Below, one piece after another: positions 51,890 to 62,020 of a stretch of DNA of 64,000 nt; position 1 is the stretch's first letter; the number at the start of each line of letters is the position of its first letter. The stretch lies in the NCBI RefSeq assembly GCF_000002875.2, contig NC_009420.2, positions 2,084,951-2,148,950 on the forward strand, read 5' to 3'. The notes beneath the pieces were generated by a model. That model saw only the letters and a list, made by a program, of their open reading frames with translations. It did no database searches and was not told the origin of the DNA. The DNA is from Leishmania infantum JPCM5. Taxonomy: Eukaryota > Euglenozoa > Kinetoplastea > Trypanosomatida > Trypanosomatidae. The position numbers and the translations under genes are program-made.

Positions 51890-54800
51890 CTACGACCGCA
51901 TGCGCCGGCAGGTAAAGAGGATGCTGATGCGCGCGGCGCGCAGGTGGCGCGCATGAATCTCTGCTTCTGTTTCGCTAAGACCGTTAAGTCTGATACGCCG
52001 CTCTCCTTCGAGGTTTGCGCCGCTGTCTGCCTGGCTGAGCGCGTGCTGCTCCTGCTCTCGACTCAGTCGATCTGTCAACTGTGCAAGGTACACACGCAGA
52101 TTCACGTCTGTCAATCGATCTTGCACCTGGAAGATTCGCGAAGCGTCTGAAAAGGAAATCAACTCGGACTTTCCTCTCGCGTGCCTATTCGCAGCAGAGG
52201 TCCCCTCATCTGCGCCGCCCTCCCCCTGCGAGGCAGCGGCGTGTGGGCCTCGAAGATCGATCCACACTCCCTTGTTGTCTCGGATCTTGGAGAAGGTTAG
52301 CAGACGCTGCGCAGTCACCTCGGTGGTCTCTTGCACCGGGAGCGAGTTGACATGGCCTATTCGCATCACAACGGAAATAGCAACCAGCTCTCGCCAGATA
52401 GAGTACCAAACGGACGGCGCAATCCACCGCTGATACTGCTTCAGCAGCCCACACGCCAGCTCCATCTGACTTACCCATCGCATACGGAAAGCTTGGCTAC
52501 CGGAAGCCGACGAATCCTTGTAGAGAACGGTTGCCAGGAACTTCATCGCTAGGAAGACTTCCCTTATGGCAAGGTTGCACCGCAGAATCATCTCCTCCTT
52601 TGTCGTTGTCGGCCCCCAGTAGGTCGGCGAGCGTGCAGACGGCCCCGATTCCGCGAGCACCTGCTCGCAGTACTCTAACTCCGCCTCCGTCCCAACCATG
52701 CTCGACTCTTCCATCGCTTGCGCGCTCATGGATATCACAAAGTGCCGCTTGACATACGTATGCATGACTCTCAGATACTTGTCGAGGGGCGCACTCTGCA
52801 GAAAAGTCGAGGCGACGGCGCACGAAATCTGCCACATAAGTACCGCGCACACGAGGTGTCGCAGCTCTAGTTCACTCTCGGACAACCGCCTCTTCTCTTT
52901 CTGCGCTGTGAACTCGGAATCCTCGTACTCCAAACGGCTCAAAGCCAAGCGGCTCACCATGATCAAAAGCTGGTGCGCCACATCACGGCTTGCGCGTGAG
53001 TGCGCAAAACGCTCGGCGAGGGCACGATAGACGTACAACGTCGTGCTCAAGATGGACTCACGCTTTTTCCACGATAGGAACGCGATCTGGTCCTCTCTAG
53101 CGCACGCATCCAGCGCGGCTGCCGCCACAGTAAGGCACGACTCGTCGTTGATGGATAGGATGCAAATGTGGTGCAGGAGGTGCATCAGCTTCGGAAGCAA
53201 CGAGCTGCGCAGTTTTTTCTCAGCTTTGTAGCGCTCCGTGTCGGATGGCGACTCCTGCAACGCCATTAGCGAAGCTTCACGAATCGTATCGACCGTCTTC
53301 TCCATCAAGTCAAAAATGTTCGGCAATTCGTCCAGCGTCATGTTGGCTGTGAGCGCGAACGACAATGCGGAGTCGAAGGCTCGCACAACGACCAACTTTC
53401 TGTGAAAGCCGAAGGAGAGTCCAGATTCGACGCCCGCGAGCCGCCGCTGATGATGACGAGGTGGAAGTATCCGCTGCGCAACTCCCAAGCAGGACAGAGC
53501 CACCTTCCGCGCGCTCTCATCTGCGTCACGGAACGGCGGCGCGTCTTCTGCTACCGCGCTCGATTTCAGCATGTTTTTGTGGCCTACATACCAGCGATGA
53601 AGCATGGCGATGTTGCGGTTCACAGTGGTCGGCAGCACACGGTGGTCACCTATTGAGTCCATGAAAATGGCAAAGTCTGACATGAAAGCTGCAGCGATGC
53701 AGGCGACATCAGCGCGTGCCGCCGCGCTCATGTCTTTTCGCTGTGTAAGTGCCAATAGCAACTTCATGGTAACCCAGCTCAGCTGAAGGCTCTTGTACTC
53801 CCCCATGGCACCATCCACGATCACCGTTTCAGTTGTTGTGTCAGACGACAGTCCTCCAGCTACGCCTGCTGCCTGCGACTTCCACTGGGAGCTTCGGATG
53901 ACGGACGAAACGTTCCGCAGCTGCACACCGACAATGCGCTGCATACGACGTGCGGAGCGCAACGACAGTTCCACCAGCTCACTTGATGCACCGTGGCAGC
54001 TCGCTCTTTGCTCGTGCAGCTGTAGGCAGTACACGATCGCGCACTCCACAACGTGCATACGCAGGATGAGCTCATCAAATTGAGGGCCCTCCAACGCTAC
54101 TGCGGCACCGCATTGTTGGTCTGGCAAATTTGTCCTCGCGAAGCCGCTGCCGCGCTTCTCGGGGACAGGCGTGGCCGGTGCGACAGCTGCGGAGGAGCAG
54201 GCGGACGATGGCTCCGTAAAGAACTTCTCCAGCGCTCGCAAAAGGGAATGCGTGGTCTTGCCTGTGGTGGTCCTTGCCTCGTCCGCCCCTGCCAACTCGG
54301 CTGTGACGTCGTTTTCGTCCGCTACGTCTTCCGACTCCTCGCCGACGTGGCTTACGTTCACGTTATCGGCACGAGTCACGACGGAAAGCATTTGTCGGAT
54401 GCGATACTTCGCATCGAGAGTTCGCAGCGAAGGGGTCGTGTCTGCCTCAAGTGCTCTGAGGTACTCTCGCATTAGAGGCTCCGTGCACTCTAGCGCGGCG
54501 CTGAAGAGGTCGTGGTTGAAGCGCAGCTCACACAAACCGGTGGAGTAATGCGCGAGCAACATGAGGCGTCTTTTCGTGTCCATGTATTCAAACAGTGACA
54601 CATCTCGCTCAGCCTTGCCGCTTCTTTTAATTTCGTCTCTGCGTCGCTCCTCGGCAATGCGCAACGCGGCGCGCATTGCCGTGTAAGCTGTTGGCGCCCA
54701 TGCCTTTTCCCGGCCTGTCACGATTGAGATGATGAAGAGCCACTCGAACGGGGAAAGTTCTCGCACAGCCAGGATCTTCTCTGTGTGACGTAGCAGGCTC

Positions 54801-55795
54801 AGGTTTGACAGAGCACCGCGCAGCGCCGTACAGGCGTAGGCGGAGTACACTGTTTCGCGGTTCACTGGTGGCGAAAAGTCGAGCAGCTGCACATTCTGAG
54901 CCATTTGAGCAGCAACTCGCATTCTGTCGAATTTCACCGAGAAATCAAGCAGCTTCGGAACTAGCATCGATAACTCCGCGGGTGTCACCGTATTTGCCGT
55001 GGACTCGTTGTACATGACTTTCAGCGCGACGCCATACTCATACTTTGCAGCTTCTCTGTCTGTGCGGGCAGCAAGGACGTCAACATAGTCACCGGGCAGC
55101 CCTTCGTCCGCTGGTGGAAGTCGCCGAGCAATTTCATCGATGATCTCCGCGAAGTCTAATGTGGCGCCCTTGGGAACAAGGGCCTGGAGCCACCGCGGCA
55201 GTCCTGCCAAGCACGCCTCCACCTCTGCGTTTTGTTCGAGAACCCACTTCGGTATACGACTCGCTAACTTTCGCCTCATCAACTTTTCGGCCTCCTCGTC
55301 AGCGATTCGAGTGGCGCCAACCGTGATGACCGAAAGAATCAGGTTAATCGTCGGCACCGTCGCGTATGGGCGCGGAAGCAGGTGCAAAATGACGGCGGTG
55401 AAGAGCGCATTTACTTGTGGTGAGCGACCGCGCACTGGAATGCTAAAGAGCGCAAACCGGCTCAGGATGGAGGCGCAGCCTGTGTGCACTCTCGGTGGCG
55501 CGAGCTGCAGGAAGAGAAGTATGCAGGGTATTTGTGCCGCCAGAGATACCCTATGCGCTTCAGGGATTCGGTCCAGGTGCGTCACATCGTTGCTCGCCAC
55601 GATCTCTTCCGCCTGCGCTTCTCGTGCTTTGTGCGTTTTTTCGCTTTCCCAGCAAAAAGAAAACCGTGCCAACATGCTGTGGGTCGTGCGGGTCAGATCT
55701 CGTAGAAGCGAATCGGGAAGTTGGCCGAGGCCACGATCTGTGCGAGGGCCCATCCGCTTCAGGAGGGCCATTACCGCCGTATTATAGCGCACCAT
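51890..55795 (-). CDS. Unrecognised 1301-residue trypanosomatid protein
   Basis: A very large helical protein with no family recognised. From the ATG at 55795 it reads MVRYNTAVMALLKRMGPRTD. Most of it looks like tandem amphipathic helices (for example LPKLLDFSVKFDRMRVAAQMA, LSPFEWLFIISIVTGREKAW, LLPKLMHLLHHICILSI). An acidic, probably disordered linker (EESEDVADENDVTAEL) lies near residue 515 and a basic, charged C-terminus ends in CRRMRS. The layout suggests a helical scaffold, possibly an organellar RNA- or ribosome-associated factor, but this is only inferred. The frame is open to 55882, starting there with GTG; the ATG at 55795 is the first ATG. The gene is intact and its codon use matches its neighbours. 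Confidence 0.88.
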   Translation of the reverse strand: MVRYNTAVMALLKRMGPRTDRGLGQLPDSLLRDLTRTTHSMLARFSFCWESEKTHKAREAQAEEIVASNDVTHLDRIPEAHRVSLAAQIPCILLFLQLAPPRVHTGCASILSRFALFSIPVRGRSPQVNALFTAVILHLLPRPYATVPTINLILSVITVGATRIADEEAEKLMRRKLASRIPKWVLEQNAEVEACLAGLPRWLQALVPKGATLDFAEIIDEIARRLPPADEGLPGDYVDVLAARTDREAAKYEYGVALKVMYNESTANTVTPAELSMLVPKLLDFSVKFDRMRVAAQMAQNVQLLDFSPPVNRETVYSAYACTALRGALSNLSLLRHTEKILAVRELSPFEWLFIISIVTGREKAWAPTAYTAMRAALRIAEERRRDEIKRSGKAERDVSLFEYMDTKRRLMLLAHYSTGLCELRFNHDLFSAALECTEPLMREYLRALEADTTPSLRTLDAKYRIRQMLSVVTRADNVNVSHVGEESEDVADENDVTAELAGADEARTTTGKTTHSLLRALEKFFTEPSSACSSAAVAPATPVPEKRGSGFARTNLPDQQCGAAVALEGPQFDELILRMHVVECAIVYCLQLHEQRASCHGASSELVELSLRSARRMQRIVGVQLRNVSSVIRSSQWKSQAAGVAGGLSSDTTTETVIVDGAMGEYKSLQLSWVTMKLLLALTQRKDMSAAARADVACIAAAFMSDFAIFMDSIGDHRVLPTTVNRNIAMLHRWYVGHKNMLKSSAVAEDAPPFRDADESARKVALSCLGVAQRILPPRHHQRRLAGVESGLSFGFHRKLVVVRAFDSALSFALTANMTLDELPNIFDLMEKTVDTIREASLMALQESPSDTERYKAEKKLRSSLLPKLMHLLHHICILSINDESCLTVAAAALDACAREDQIAFLSWKKRESILSTTLYVYRALAERFAHSRASRDVAHQLLIMVSRLALSRLEYEDSEFTAQKEKRRLSESELELRHLVCAVLMWQISCAVASTFLQSAPLDKYLRVMHTYVKRHFVISMSAQAMEESSMVGTEAELEYCEQVLAESGPSARSPTYWGPTTTKEEMILRCNLAIREVFLAMKFLATVLYKDSSASGSQAFRMRWVSQMELACGLLKQYQRWIAPSVWYSIWRELVAISVVMRIGHVNSLPVQETTEVTAQRLLTFSKIRDNKGVWIDLRGPHAAASQGEGGADEGTSAANRHARGKSELISFSDASRIFQVQDRLTDVNLRVYLAQLTDRLSREQEQHALSQADSGANLEGERRIRLNGLSETEAEIHARHLRAARISILFTCRRMRS

Positions 55796-56644
55796 GATGC
55801 TCTCTTTGCCCCTCCTCTGAGGGGTAGCGCACGTGGTGGCAAAAGCCACCGTCGAGTACGACCGCCGTCTGCACAGCGTCACCCTTTTCCGCGAACCAGG
55901 GTCAGAATATGGGAAGAAAAAAGGGAAAGGCGCCTAACACCCCATTAGTGTACGGCGTGCCTGCCGATACGGATGCCGCGCACAATTGCGCGTGATGACG
56001 ACTTCCCTGTGCAACGAAGACAGAGGAGGCGACCACAAAACGCATAAGAGCCACAGCAAGAGAAAAGAGAGCGTTACCGGAAGAAGAAAAACAAAACAAA
56101 AAAAAAGAGCAACGGCGCTCACCTCGTGGTGGTGAAGTAAGGTCTAAGCGTTGTAGACACACGTCGCACTTCTCAATCCGCTTCCGACGACGCGAGATGC
56201 AGCGAAGCACCAACGGGAGTAGCACTGTGCCCGACAATATAGACACAGAGACACACACACACACACACGCAGAGAAAAGGGAAGGCAGTGGATGATTAAA
56301 GGAGGAGCCTAGCACGCGGGCGGCCATGGAGCACCTTTCCTCCATCCGCTGGACGTGTGGTAAGAGCAGAAGAGCGGGCAGGGTTGGGTGGGGGAGGGGG
56401 GGGGTACAGAGCAAGTGCACTGCGGTTGGTGCGCTCCCGATGGCTGAGCAGCACACGCGCAAGAGCACGTACTCGCTCCATCTTATCCGCCGTGGCACAG
56501 AGGTGCCCCTTGACGGCCAAGTACGTCCAAGGGCCCTGCTGTGTCTCGCAATCAATGTCTTTTTTTTGCGATAGGTCGTGGTAGTGATGGTGTTGATGGT
56601 GAGGGGCTAACGTGATGTGTGCTGCCCATGTAAGCGGCACGCCT
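55796..56644. other. Intergenic spacer upstream of 1301-residue gene
   Basis: About 850 noncoding bases with a purine-rich A run (56095-56108), a CA tract (56251-56268) and a G-rich run near 56392-56404. No RNA gene seen. Confidence 0.6.
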
Positions 56645-59167
56645 TCACTGCCGCATGACAGCTTCTATAAGCGCAATGTCCTTCGGGATAGTGGCTGTCA
56701 AGACGATGCTCGAGTACGGGTACCAGTCCGAGACTGCTGCGTGTGGCACTGGTGGCCCGTTTGAGTACGCTGGATTCGGAACAAATGTCTGCTGCTGTAT
56801 GGCGCACACGTCCGTTTCCACGGAAGCCTTCGCCTTTGGTAACCCTTCTATAGCCACGCGCTGGGCAAACAGGAAGCGCAACACATTTTGCGTAGCGGCA
56901 GTCATGCATCCCCCCCATACTGTGGGCACATGCGCGCCGCACACAGACACTAGCAGGGAGGGCATCAACCCTGCGTCTCCGCTGCCGTGGTAGCGATGAA
57001 AGGCAGCGAGGGCGTGCTGGAGGTAGTCCCCACGGCTCCACGGACAGCGCACCAGAGGCTCTCCACCCTTGCATACATCGACGTCCTCGCCATCGGGGGA
57101 AGGCAAGACGAGAACGTCGTCTTCGATTTGCACGCCAACGCCACCGTGAAACGCGATCGGTAAGTGCGCCCTCTCGAGGCCGAAGAGGGCCGCTCTTTGT
57201 GCGCTCGGCACGTAGACGCCAGGCTCAACAGTGTGCATCATGCCCCCTTGCAGGATGCGCGGAGTCGGCCGCTGCCGCTGCGCGACCTCTTCCTTTGCCG
57301 CTGCCGTTGGGAGTGGCCGCGAAACGCTACTTAGCTCCTCATGGATGTCGAGGCCAAAGAAATGGCCGAACAAGTGAGCACAGAAGCAGGAGCGCACCAG
57401 GGCAAGCGGTACCTGCTGCTCCGGCGACGAGGTTGCAGTAGCCGACACGTGGGGGCACGGGCTTGGCGTGGCTGACGAGGATGCTGCACGACGCACATCG
57501 ACCCCAAGCAAGCAAAGCAACGCCCGCGTTTCGTCGATGTGCATCCGAGCCATGTCACGGACCGAAGCCCCAGGCTTCATGCACCGGAGCAGCTTGCGCT
57601 GAATCTGGAGCAATCCCTCGTACAGCGGCACGTACGAGGAGGGAAAGCGTGAACTGCCTATCGGCAGTGTCCGCGCGCAGTCCGTGGGGACGCCGTCCAC
57701 CTCCACACCGGCGTCCACGCGCACAACGTCACCCGGTGCGGCCACACCGTCGTTGTCGGTGAAGTGGATTTCGCTGCCGCGCACGCCGCTTGCCACGACG
57801 GGGATGTACGCGCATCGTACCTGGGCAGCTGGCCCGGCGTGCGCGCTAATGTCGCACACGGCACGCTGAAACGCACAGTGCAGCGCGTGCTCCGACAGTG
57901 TCGCGGGGGCGCGGTACATGAGCTGCAGAAAAGCATCCTCTGTTGCGCGGGCACTGCGAAGGTGCTGCCGTAGCTGTGATGGGCCTTTGAACTGCCGGTA
58001 CAGCCACGCGTATGCATCACTGCGACGAACGGGCAGGCAGAGCTGCATCGTGGCATCCGGCTCGCTGTCAGCGCTTGCGGATGCGGTGGCGACGGCAGCC
58101 GGAGAATCACGTCCTCGTAGGGGGCAGGGCACGCGGCCTCGCTTAGGTAGCGCATTGGCGGTGCTGGGCACAAGACCAGGGGTGTGACCCGCAACTGCCG
58201 AGTAGCGGAAGGCGACTACGCTGCAGGTCGGCTGCTGCCCTGGTGCTGCTGCGGTTGCAAGAGGGAGTGGACGTGGCAGGTGCACCACAAAGGGCATCGC
58301 GCTCAACGTGGAGAAGAAAGCCTCAAGTGGATGGCGAAAGACAGAGGTGCTGTCGGCTACATCCCGCGCTTTTGCGAGCCGCATCGATGCCGCTGGCTGG
58401 CGAAGGCGGTAGCCTCTTCCATCCCAGCGTAGCTGTTGCGGATACGCCGCGAACACTCTCGGCAGGACGCCCAGCGCAAGAAGCCTCCCTGCCTGCACCC
58501 CTTCTCCTCCTCCTCCTCCTCCCGACAACGTTGATAGCTCGACGCCGCTGTGCTCTGCCCATTCCTTTACCTGCTGCTGTGCCATGTCTGTGATAAGCCG
58601 GCGAACCGCCGCGCAGACGGTGCCCACTTCGTTCGTCGTGACCACGTTCTCGTGCGTGCAAGGCGATAGCATACCACCATCAGCATCCGCGCAGAGAAGA
58701 CGTTTGTACTGACTGAGCGGCACCGCCTCAGATCCCCACACCAGCGTCGCTGTGTCTGTCGTGACGGGCGGCACACAGAGGAGGGTTTGCGTGGGGATGC
58801 CCTTCATGCCCTTGGCAAAGGCCGCGATGGTGATCCGTACATCCTCGGTGATCGCCGACGAAGGCGGGGCGAGCTGACGCCGCATCGGGACGCGCATGCC
58901 AAACAGGTGGTACCACAAGGAGTCTTGACGATGCGGCCACAGGATATCGTGGCTGTATAGCGATTCATCGGCGGCGGGAAGAAGAACAATCGAATTATCT
59001 GGGAGGCACTCCAGGAACCGCCTGCGCCGGTCCGCGTACTCCTGCGCGCTCACTTCTTCAGCTACTGCGGCTGAGCCACCGACCCAGCGCGTCGAGCCCA
59101 ACGTGAGCGGCACACTATGCCTTTGCGCTGGTGCGGTACGCCATGCTCGACGAAGTCGACGAAGCAT
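56645..59167 (-). CDS. Aminopeptidase P-like M24 metallopeptidase, probably mitochondrial
   Basis: An 840-residue protein of the Xaa-Pro aminopeptidase P family. An aminopeptidase-P N-terminal domain begins at about 42 (QEYADRRRRFLECLPDNSIVLLPA). The M24 catalytic domain keeps all five metal ligands: Asp485 and Asp496 (VDAGVEVDGVPTDCART), His602 (LFGHFFGLDIHEE), Glu648 (TVEPGVY) and Glu682 (VQIEDD). The Arg-rich start MLRRLRRAWRTAP looks like a mitochondrial presequence, which favours the XPNPEP3/Icp55 branch that trims N-termini of imported proteins. At 840 residues it is much longer than the usual 450-500, with Ala/Ser/Pro-rich insertions between and within domains and a C-terminal extension. 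The ATG at 59167 is the first after a clear acceptor; the frame beyond starts with GTG. Confidence 0.87.
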   Translation of the reverse strand: MLRRLRRAWRTAPAQRHSVPLTLGSTRWVGGSAAVAEEVSAQEYADRRRRFLECLPDNSIVLLPAADESLYSHDILWPHRQDSLWYHLFGMRVPMRRQLAPPSSAITEDVRITIAAFAKGMKGIPTQTLLCVPPVTTDTATLVWGSEAVPLSQYKRLLCADADGGMLSPCTHENVVTTNEVGTVCAAVRRLITDMAQQQVKEWAEHSGVELSTLSGGGGGGEGVQAGRLLALGVLPRVFAAYPQQLRWDGRGYRLRQPAASMRLAKARDVADSTSVFRHPLEAFFSTLSAMPFVVHLPRPLPLATAAAPGQQPTCSVVAFRYSAVAGHTPGLVPSTANALPKRGRVPCPLRGRDSPAAVATASASADSEPDATMQLCLPVRRSDAYAWLYRQFKGPSQLRQHLRSARATEDAFLQLMYRAPATLSEHALHCAFQRAVCDISAHAGPAAQVRCAYIPVVASGVRGSEIHFTDNDGVAAPGDVVRVDAGVEVDGVPTDCARTLPIGSSRFPSSYVPLYEGLLQIQRKLLRCMKPGASVRDMARMHIDETRALLCLLGVDVRRAASSSATPSPCPHVSATATSSPEQQVPLALVRSCFCAHLFGHFFGLDIHEELSSVSRPLPTAAAKEEVAQRQRPTPRILQGGMMHTVEPGVYVPSAQRAALFGLERAHLPIAFHGGVGVQIEDDVLVLPSPDGEDVDVCKGGEPLVRCPWSRGDYLQHALAAFHRYHGSGDAGLMPSLLVSVCGAHVPTVWGGCMTAATQNVLRFLFAQRVAIEGLPKAKASVETDVCAIQQQTFVPNPAYSNGPPVPHAAVSDWYPYSSIVLTATIPKDIALIEAVMRQ

Positions 59168-60069
59168 GTGGGCTGCGATCGTTTTTCGAAAACACTCCAC
59201 CTCCAGACAGATGCGTCCGCGTCGTTGCTGAGGGAGAGGGCGGGTGGGAGGGGAAGCGTGGCTCGTCCTTCGACTGTCGTGCCGCACGGCCAACAGAAGG
59301 AGGGCCACGCGGTGTACGGCCGGGGCGACAGACGAAGCAGAGCGCGTCCCCAACCACGACACAACAAAAGGACCAAGAGGAGAGCCGCGGGTCAGAGAAA
59401 ATGTGAGAGAGGCGAGAAGCGTCTGATGTGATGTCTGTACTGCACCACGCGCGCAGAAGCCGAGTGCGACTCAAACGAACAAAAAAAATACACCAAAGAG
59501 CCGAACGGTGCCGTTCCGACTTCGTCATCTTGTGCGGTGCCTAAGATGAACGGCAGTCGTTGCGTTTTTCGCGTCGTCCGTCGACGCTTTAGCGCAGCAT
59601 TTTTCTGCTTCGCCAATTTTTCCTGTACATGCCTCCATGCGAGAGGGGGCCGGGTAGGACGGGAGACGCACCGCACATACACCGCTAGTTGCTTTTCCAC
59701 AGCGACGTCCCTCCCGACAAAGCAAAAAAAAAATATCGAAACAACGACCTGCACAAAGGACGGGGGGGGGGGGAAATCTCGGAGACAAGGCGACCGAGAG
59801 AAAACGAAAGAAGACAGCGAATCACGGTAACGCGCTCAACTGCTGCCGCGACGTTCTTGTGGAGCGCCAGGAGGCGCCTCAACGGTAAGTGTCTCGACAT
59901 CAAGGACGCTAGCCGCGCCCAGCCATACTAGAATTCACGCCGATTTTGCCCCTCCTCCGATTCGACCCCGCAATCATGGGCCCTATGTAGTGATCGGTTT
60001 CTCTTGTTGTTTTGCGTTTGTGTGCGTGTGTGTGTGTGTGAGGGATGGGGGGGGGGAGGAAAAGGGGAC
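59168..60069. other. Intergenic spacer between M24 peptidase and p24 genes
   Basis: About 900 noncoding bases. It contains a run of 12 G (59762-59773), an A run near 59725 and a TG tract near 60023-60040. No RNA gene recognised. Confidence 0.6.
59228..59257 (-). promoter_or_regulatory. Predicted spliced-leader acceptor for M24 peptidase
   Basis: Minus-strand pyrimidine tract ending CTCTCCCTCAG, with the AG at 59228-59229, leaves a 60-nt leader with no ATG before 59167. Confidence 0.5.
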
Positions 60070-60777
60070 TTATGCAATTTTCTGCTTTACAAAGTACCGC
60101 TTCAGATACTTCTCCGACCACAAGGTGAGCCCCACGGCGATGGCGATGTTCAGCAGCACACTAAAGACGCAAACGCAAAAGGCGGAGTTGACCGTCTTGT
60201 CGAAGAAGTACCGCCGCGTCTGGTACATGCGGAGCTCGTCCACGGTTGTCTCTACGGACAAGTTCAACATGCGCAGGCGGTCGGCGTAGTCGGCCATCTC
60301 TGGCGGCTTGTCCACCACGAAGGCCCCGTCCTCTACCTTGGGCGGCTCGACGATGTCGTTGGCCGCGCTGAAGGACATCTCGAAGCGCATGGCGGGCTTC
60401 TTGAGGGGAAGCAGAAAGCACATCTTATAGATGCCGGTCTTCTCGGCGTAGAAGAGTATCTGCGAGATGTCGCCGAAGGTGTCGATGGTTTCTGATAAAG
60501 GGATCTCCGGCCCGCGCTTGAGCGGCTCGCTACTGGGGCCGTACAGCTTTGTAGTAATGCCAGCCAGGCGCGGATCGATGCAGCGGTGATGAAATGTCAC
60601 CGGCACTGGGTCACTCTGCGGATCGCGGTAGGCGTGGTAGTCAGCGCAGAACTCCTTTCCTGGCAGCAGCTTCGCGTACACGCCAGCGTGCACGGAGGTG
60701 GCCGCGACGACGCGTGCGCACAGCGCGCAGAGCAGGCACACAGTCACCAGCACCAGGACACGCGATGCGGCCATCAT
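60070..60777 (-). CDS. p24/emp24 family cargo receptor
   Basis: A 235-residue type I membrane protein. A signal peptide covers residues 1 to about 26 (MMAASRVLVLVTVCLLCALC...). A lumenal GOLD-type domain follows with Cys44 and Cys120 as the likely disulfide pair. A membrane-proximal heptad region lies at about 158-195 (DRLRMLNLSVETTVDELRMYQTRR in part) and a transmembrane helix at about 198-220. The short cytosolic tail SEKYLKRYFVKQKIA has an aromatic YF and Lys residues of the kind that bind COPII and COPI. p24 proteins cycle between ER and Golgi and help load cargo such as GPI-anchored proteins, which are abundant on trypanosomatids. Two adjacent ATGs (60777 and 60774) are equally possible starts. 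Confidence 0.92.
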   Translation of the reverse strand: MMAASRVLVLVTVCLLCALCARVVAATSVHAGVYAKLLPGKEFCADYHAYRDPQSDPVPVTFHHRCIDPRLAGITTKLYGPSSEPLKRGPEIPLSETIDTFGDISQILFYAEKTGIYKMCFLLPLKKPAMRFEMSFSAANDIVEPPKVEDGAFVVDKPPEMADYADRLRMLNLSVETTVDELRMYQTRRYFFDKTVNSAFCVCVFSVLLNIAIAVGLTLWSEKYLKRYFVKQKIA

Positions 60778-62020
60778 TACAGACGTGAGCGCGCGTGTCG
60801 GATTAGGAGCGTCCGCGCAAAACGCGTGGTAGACCCTATCGCCTTTGCGAAATGCTTAAGTGCAAAACCGCTGGTCGACGTCGGTGTGCCGGAAAAGGGA
60901 GCGTGTATCAGGGCCGTTTTGCCTCCCGTCAAATATCCTCAACGATGAAGAGCGATGACAGCGCGCACGGCGTCGTGAGCAGTGAATCTTCGAACTGTGA
61001 TGGGGAAAGGTGGTGACGGCTTGTGTGCGCGTAAGTTGACGAGCAACAGCAAAAAGCAAGAAAAGGTGCGCACACATACATGTGTATATGCACGTATGCA
61101 TACAAAAGAGACATGGTGGATTCGAATAGGTAGCGGGAGATGGCTGCGGCGCGGAGTCACTGCAGCGCTTGCCAAGCACAGTGCGACCAGGTGGAACAAG
61201 AAAGCACAGGAGGACAGAGAATAAGAGAGGGCGGCAAGCCGCCGTATCCACCACGGAGGGATTCAGCGGACCCGAGGGTTGTGAACGGAGAAACAGGCGA
61301 TGCTCTTTTTCGAAAACACGATCCTCGGGCCGAGAGAGCATCATGCAACATTCTCTGCGGTTTGCTTGTGCGCTCAACACGCAGACTTCTCTTTGGTCTT
61401 GTGTTTTTGTGTACGCATATGTGTGTGTGTGTGTGTGTGTGTGCGGGTGGCTGGCTGGGGTATGCGTGTGTGTGTGTGTCTTCGGAATCATCCGAGAAGC
61501 AACCCAGCCTGATCACTTCCACCCTCTTCCTCCTCGCACCTGTGCAAACAATCACGCCAACGTCAGCGGCAATGGCGGCGGCAACTTGCAATACGCCGAC
61601 ACAGAAGGGCAAGAGCACGACGGAAATCAGAGCGAATCCTCTTGTCACAATGCACACTCCAGACGCCCCCTCCTCCATCTCCTCCTCCTTCCACAAAAAG
61701 AAGAGAGGGAGAGCAAGAAAACAAACAAACCCAGCGCATCAACAAAGGCACTGTTGGGTATGCGTATGCGTACGTGTATACGTATACATATATATATATA
61801 TTTATAGAGAGAGGTGAACAGATGATAACGGGCACAGCAAAGACAAAAGCAGCAAGAAAAAACAACAACAACAAAAAAGGTGGAGGGGGTGGGTGGCCGC
61901 ATAAAAGACACGCAGCCCCACCACAGGACATCCGCAGCTGCACAGCCCTTCTCCGGGGGGTGCGCAAACAACAACACACCCGAGCCGATGGTCGCTTCTC
62001 TACCGCCTCAAGTCCGGAAG
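60778..62020. other. Intergenic spacer between p24 and ARMC1-like genes
   Basis: About 1.24 kb noncoding with a GT tract (61420-61443), a second TG stretch near 61465-61480 and an AT tract (61788-61801). Both long plus-strand open frames here translate microsatellites. No RNA gene seen. Confidence 0.6.
61420..61443. repeat. GT microsatellite, 12 units
   Basis: Uninterrupted TG/GT tract in the p24/ARMC1 spacer. Confidence 0.95.

Noticed and set aside
55796..55882. Mitochondrial presequence for the 1301-residue protein from a start at 55882
   Set aside because: The frame opens there with GTG; the first ATG is at 55795, so the Arg/Ser-rich stretch is probably leader sequence.
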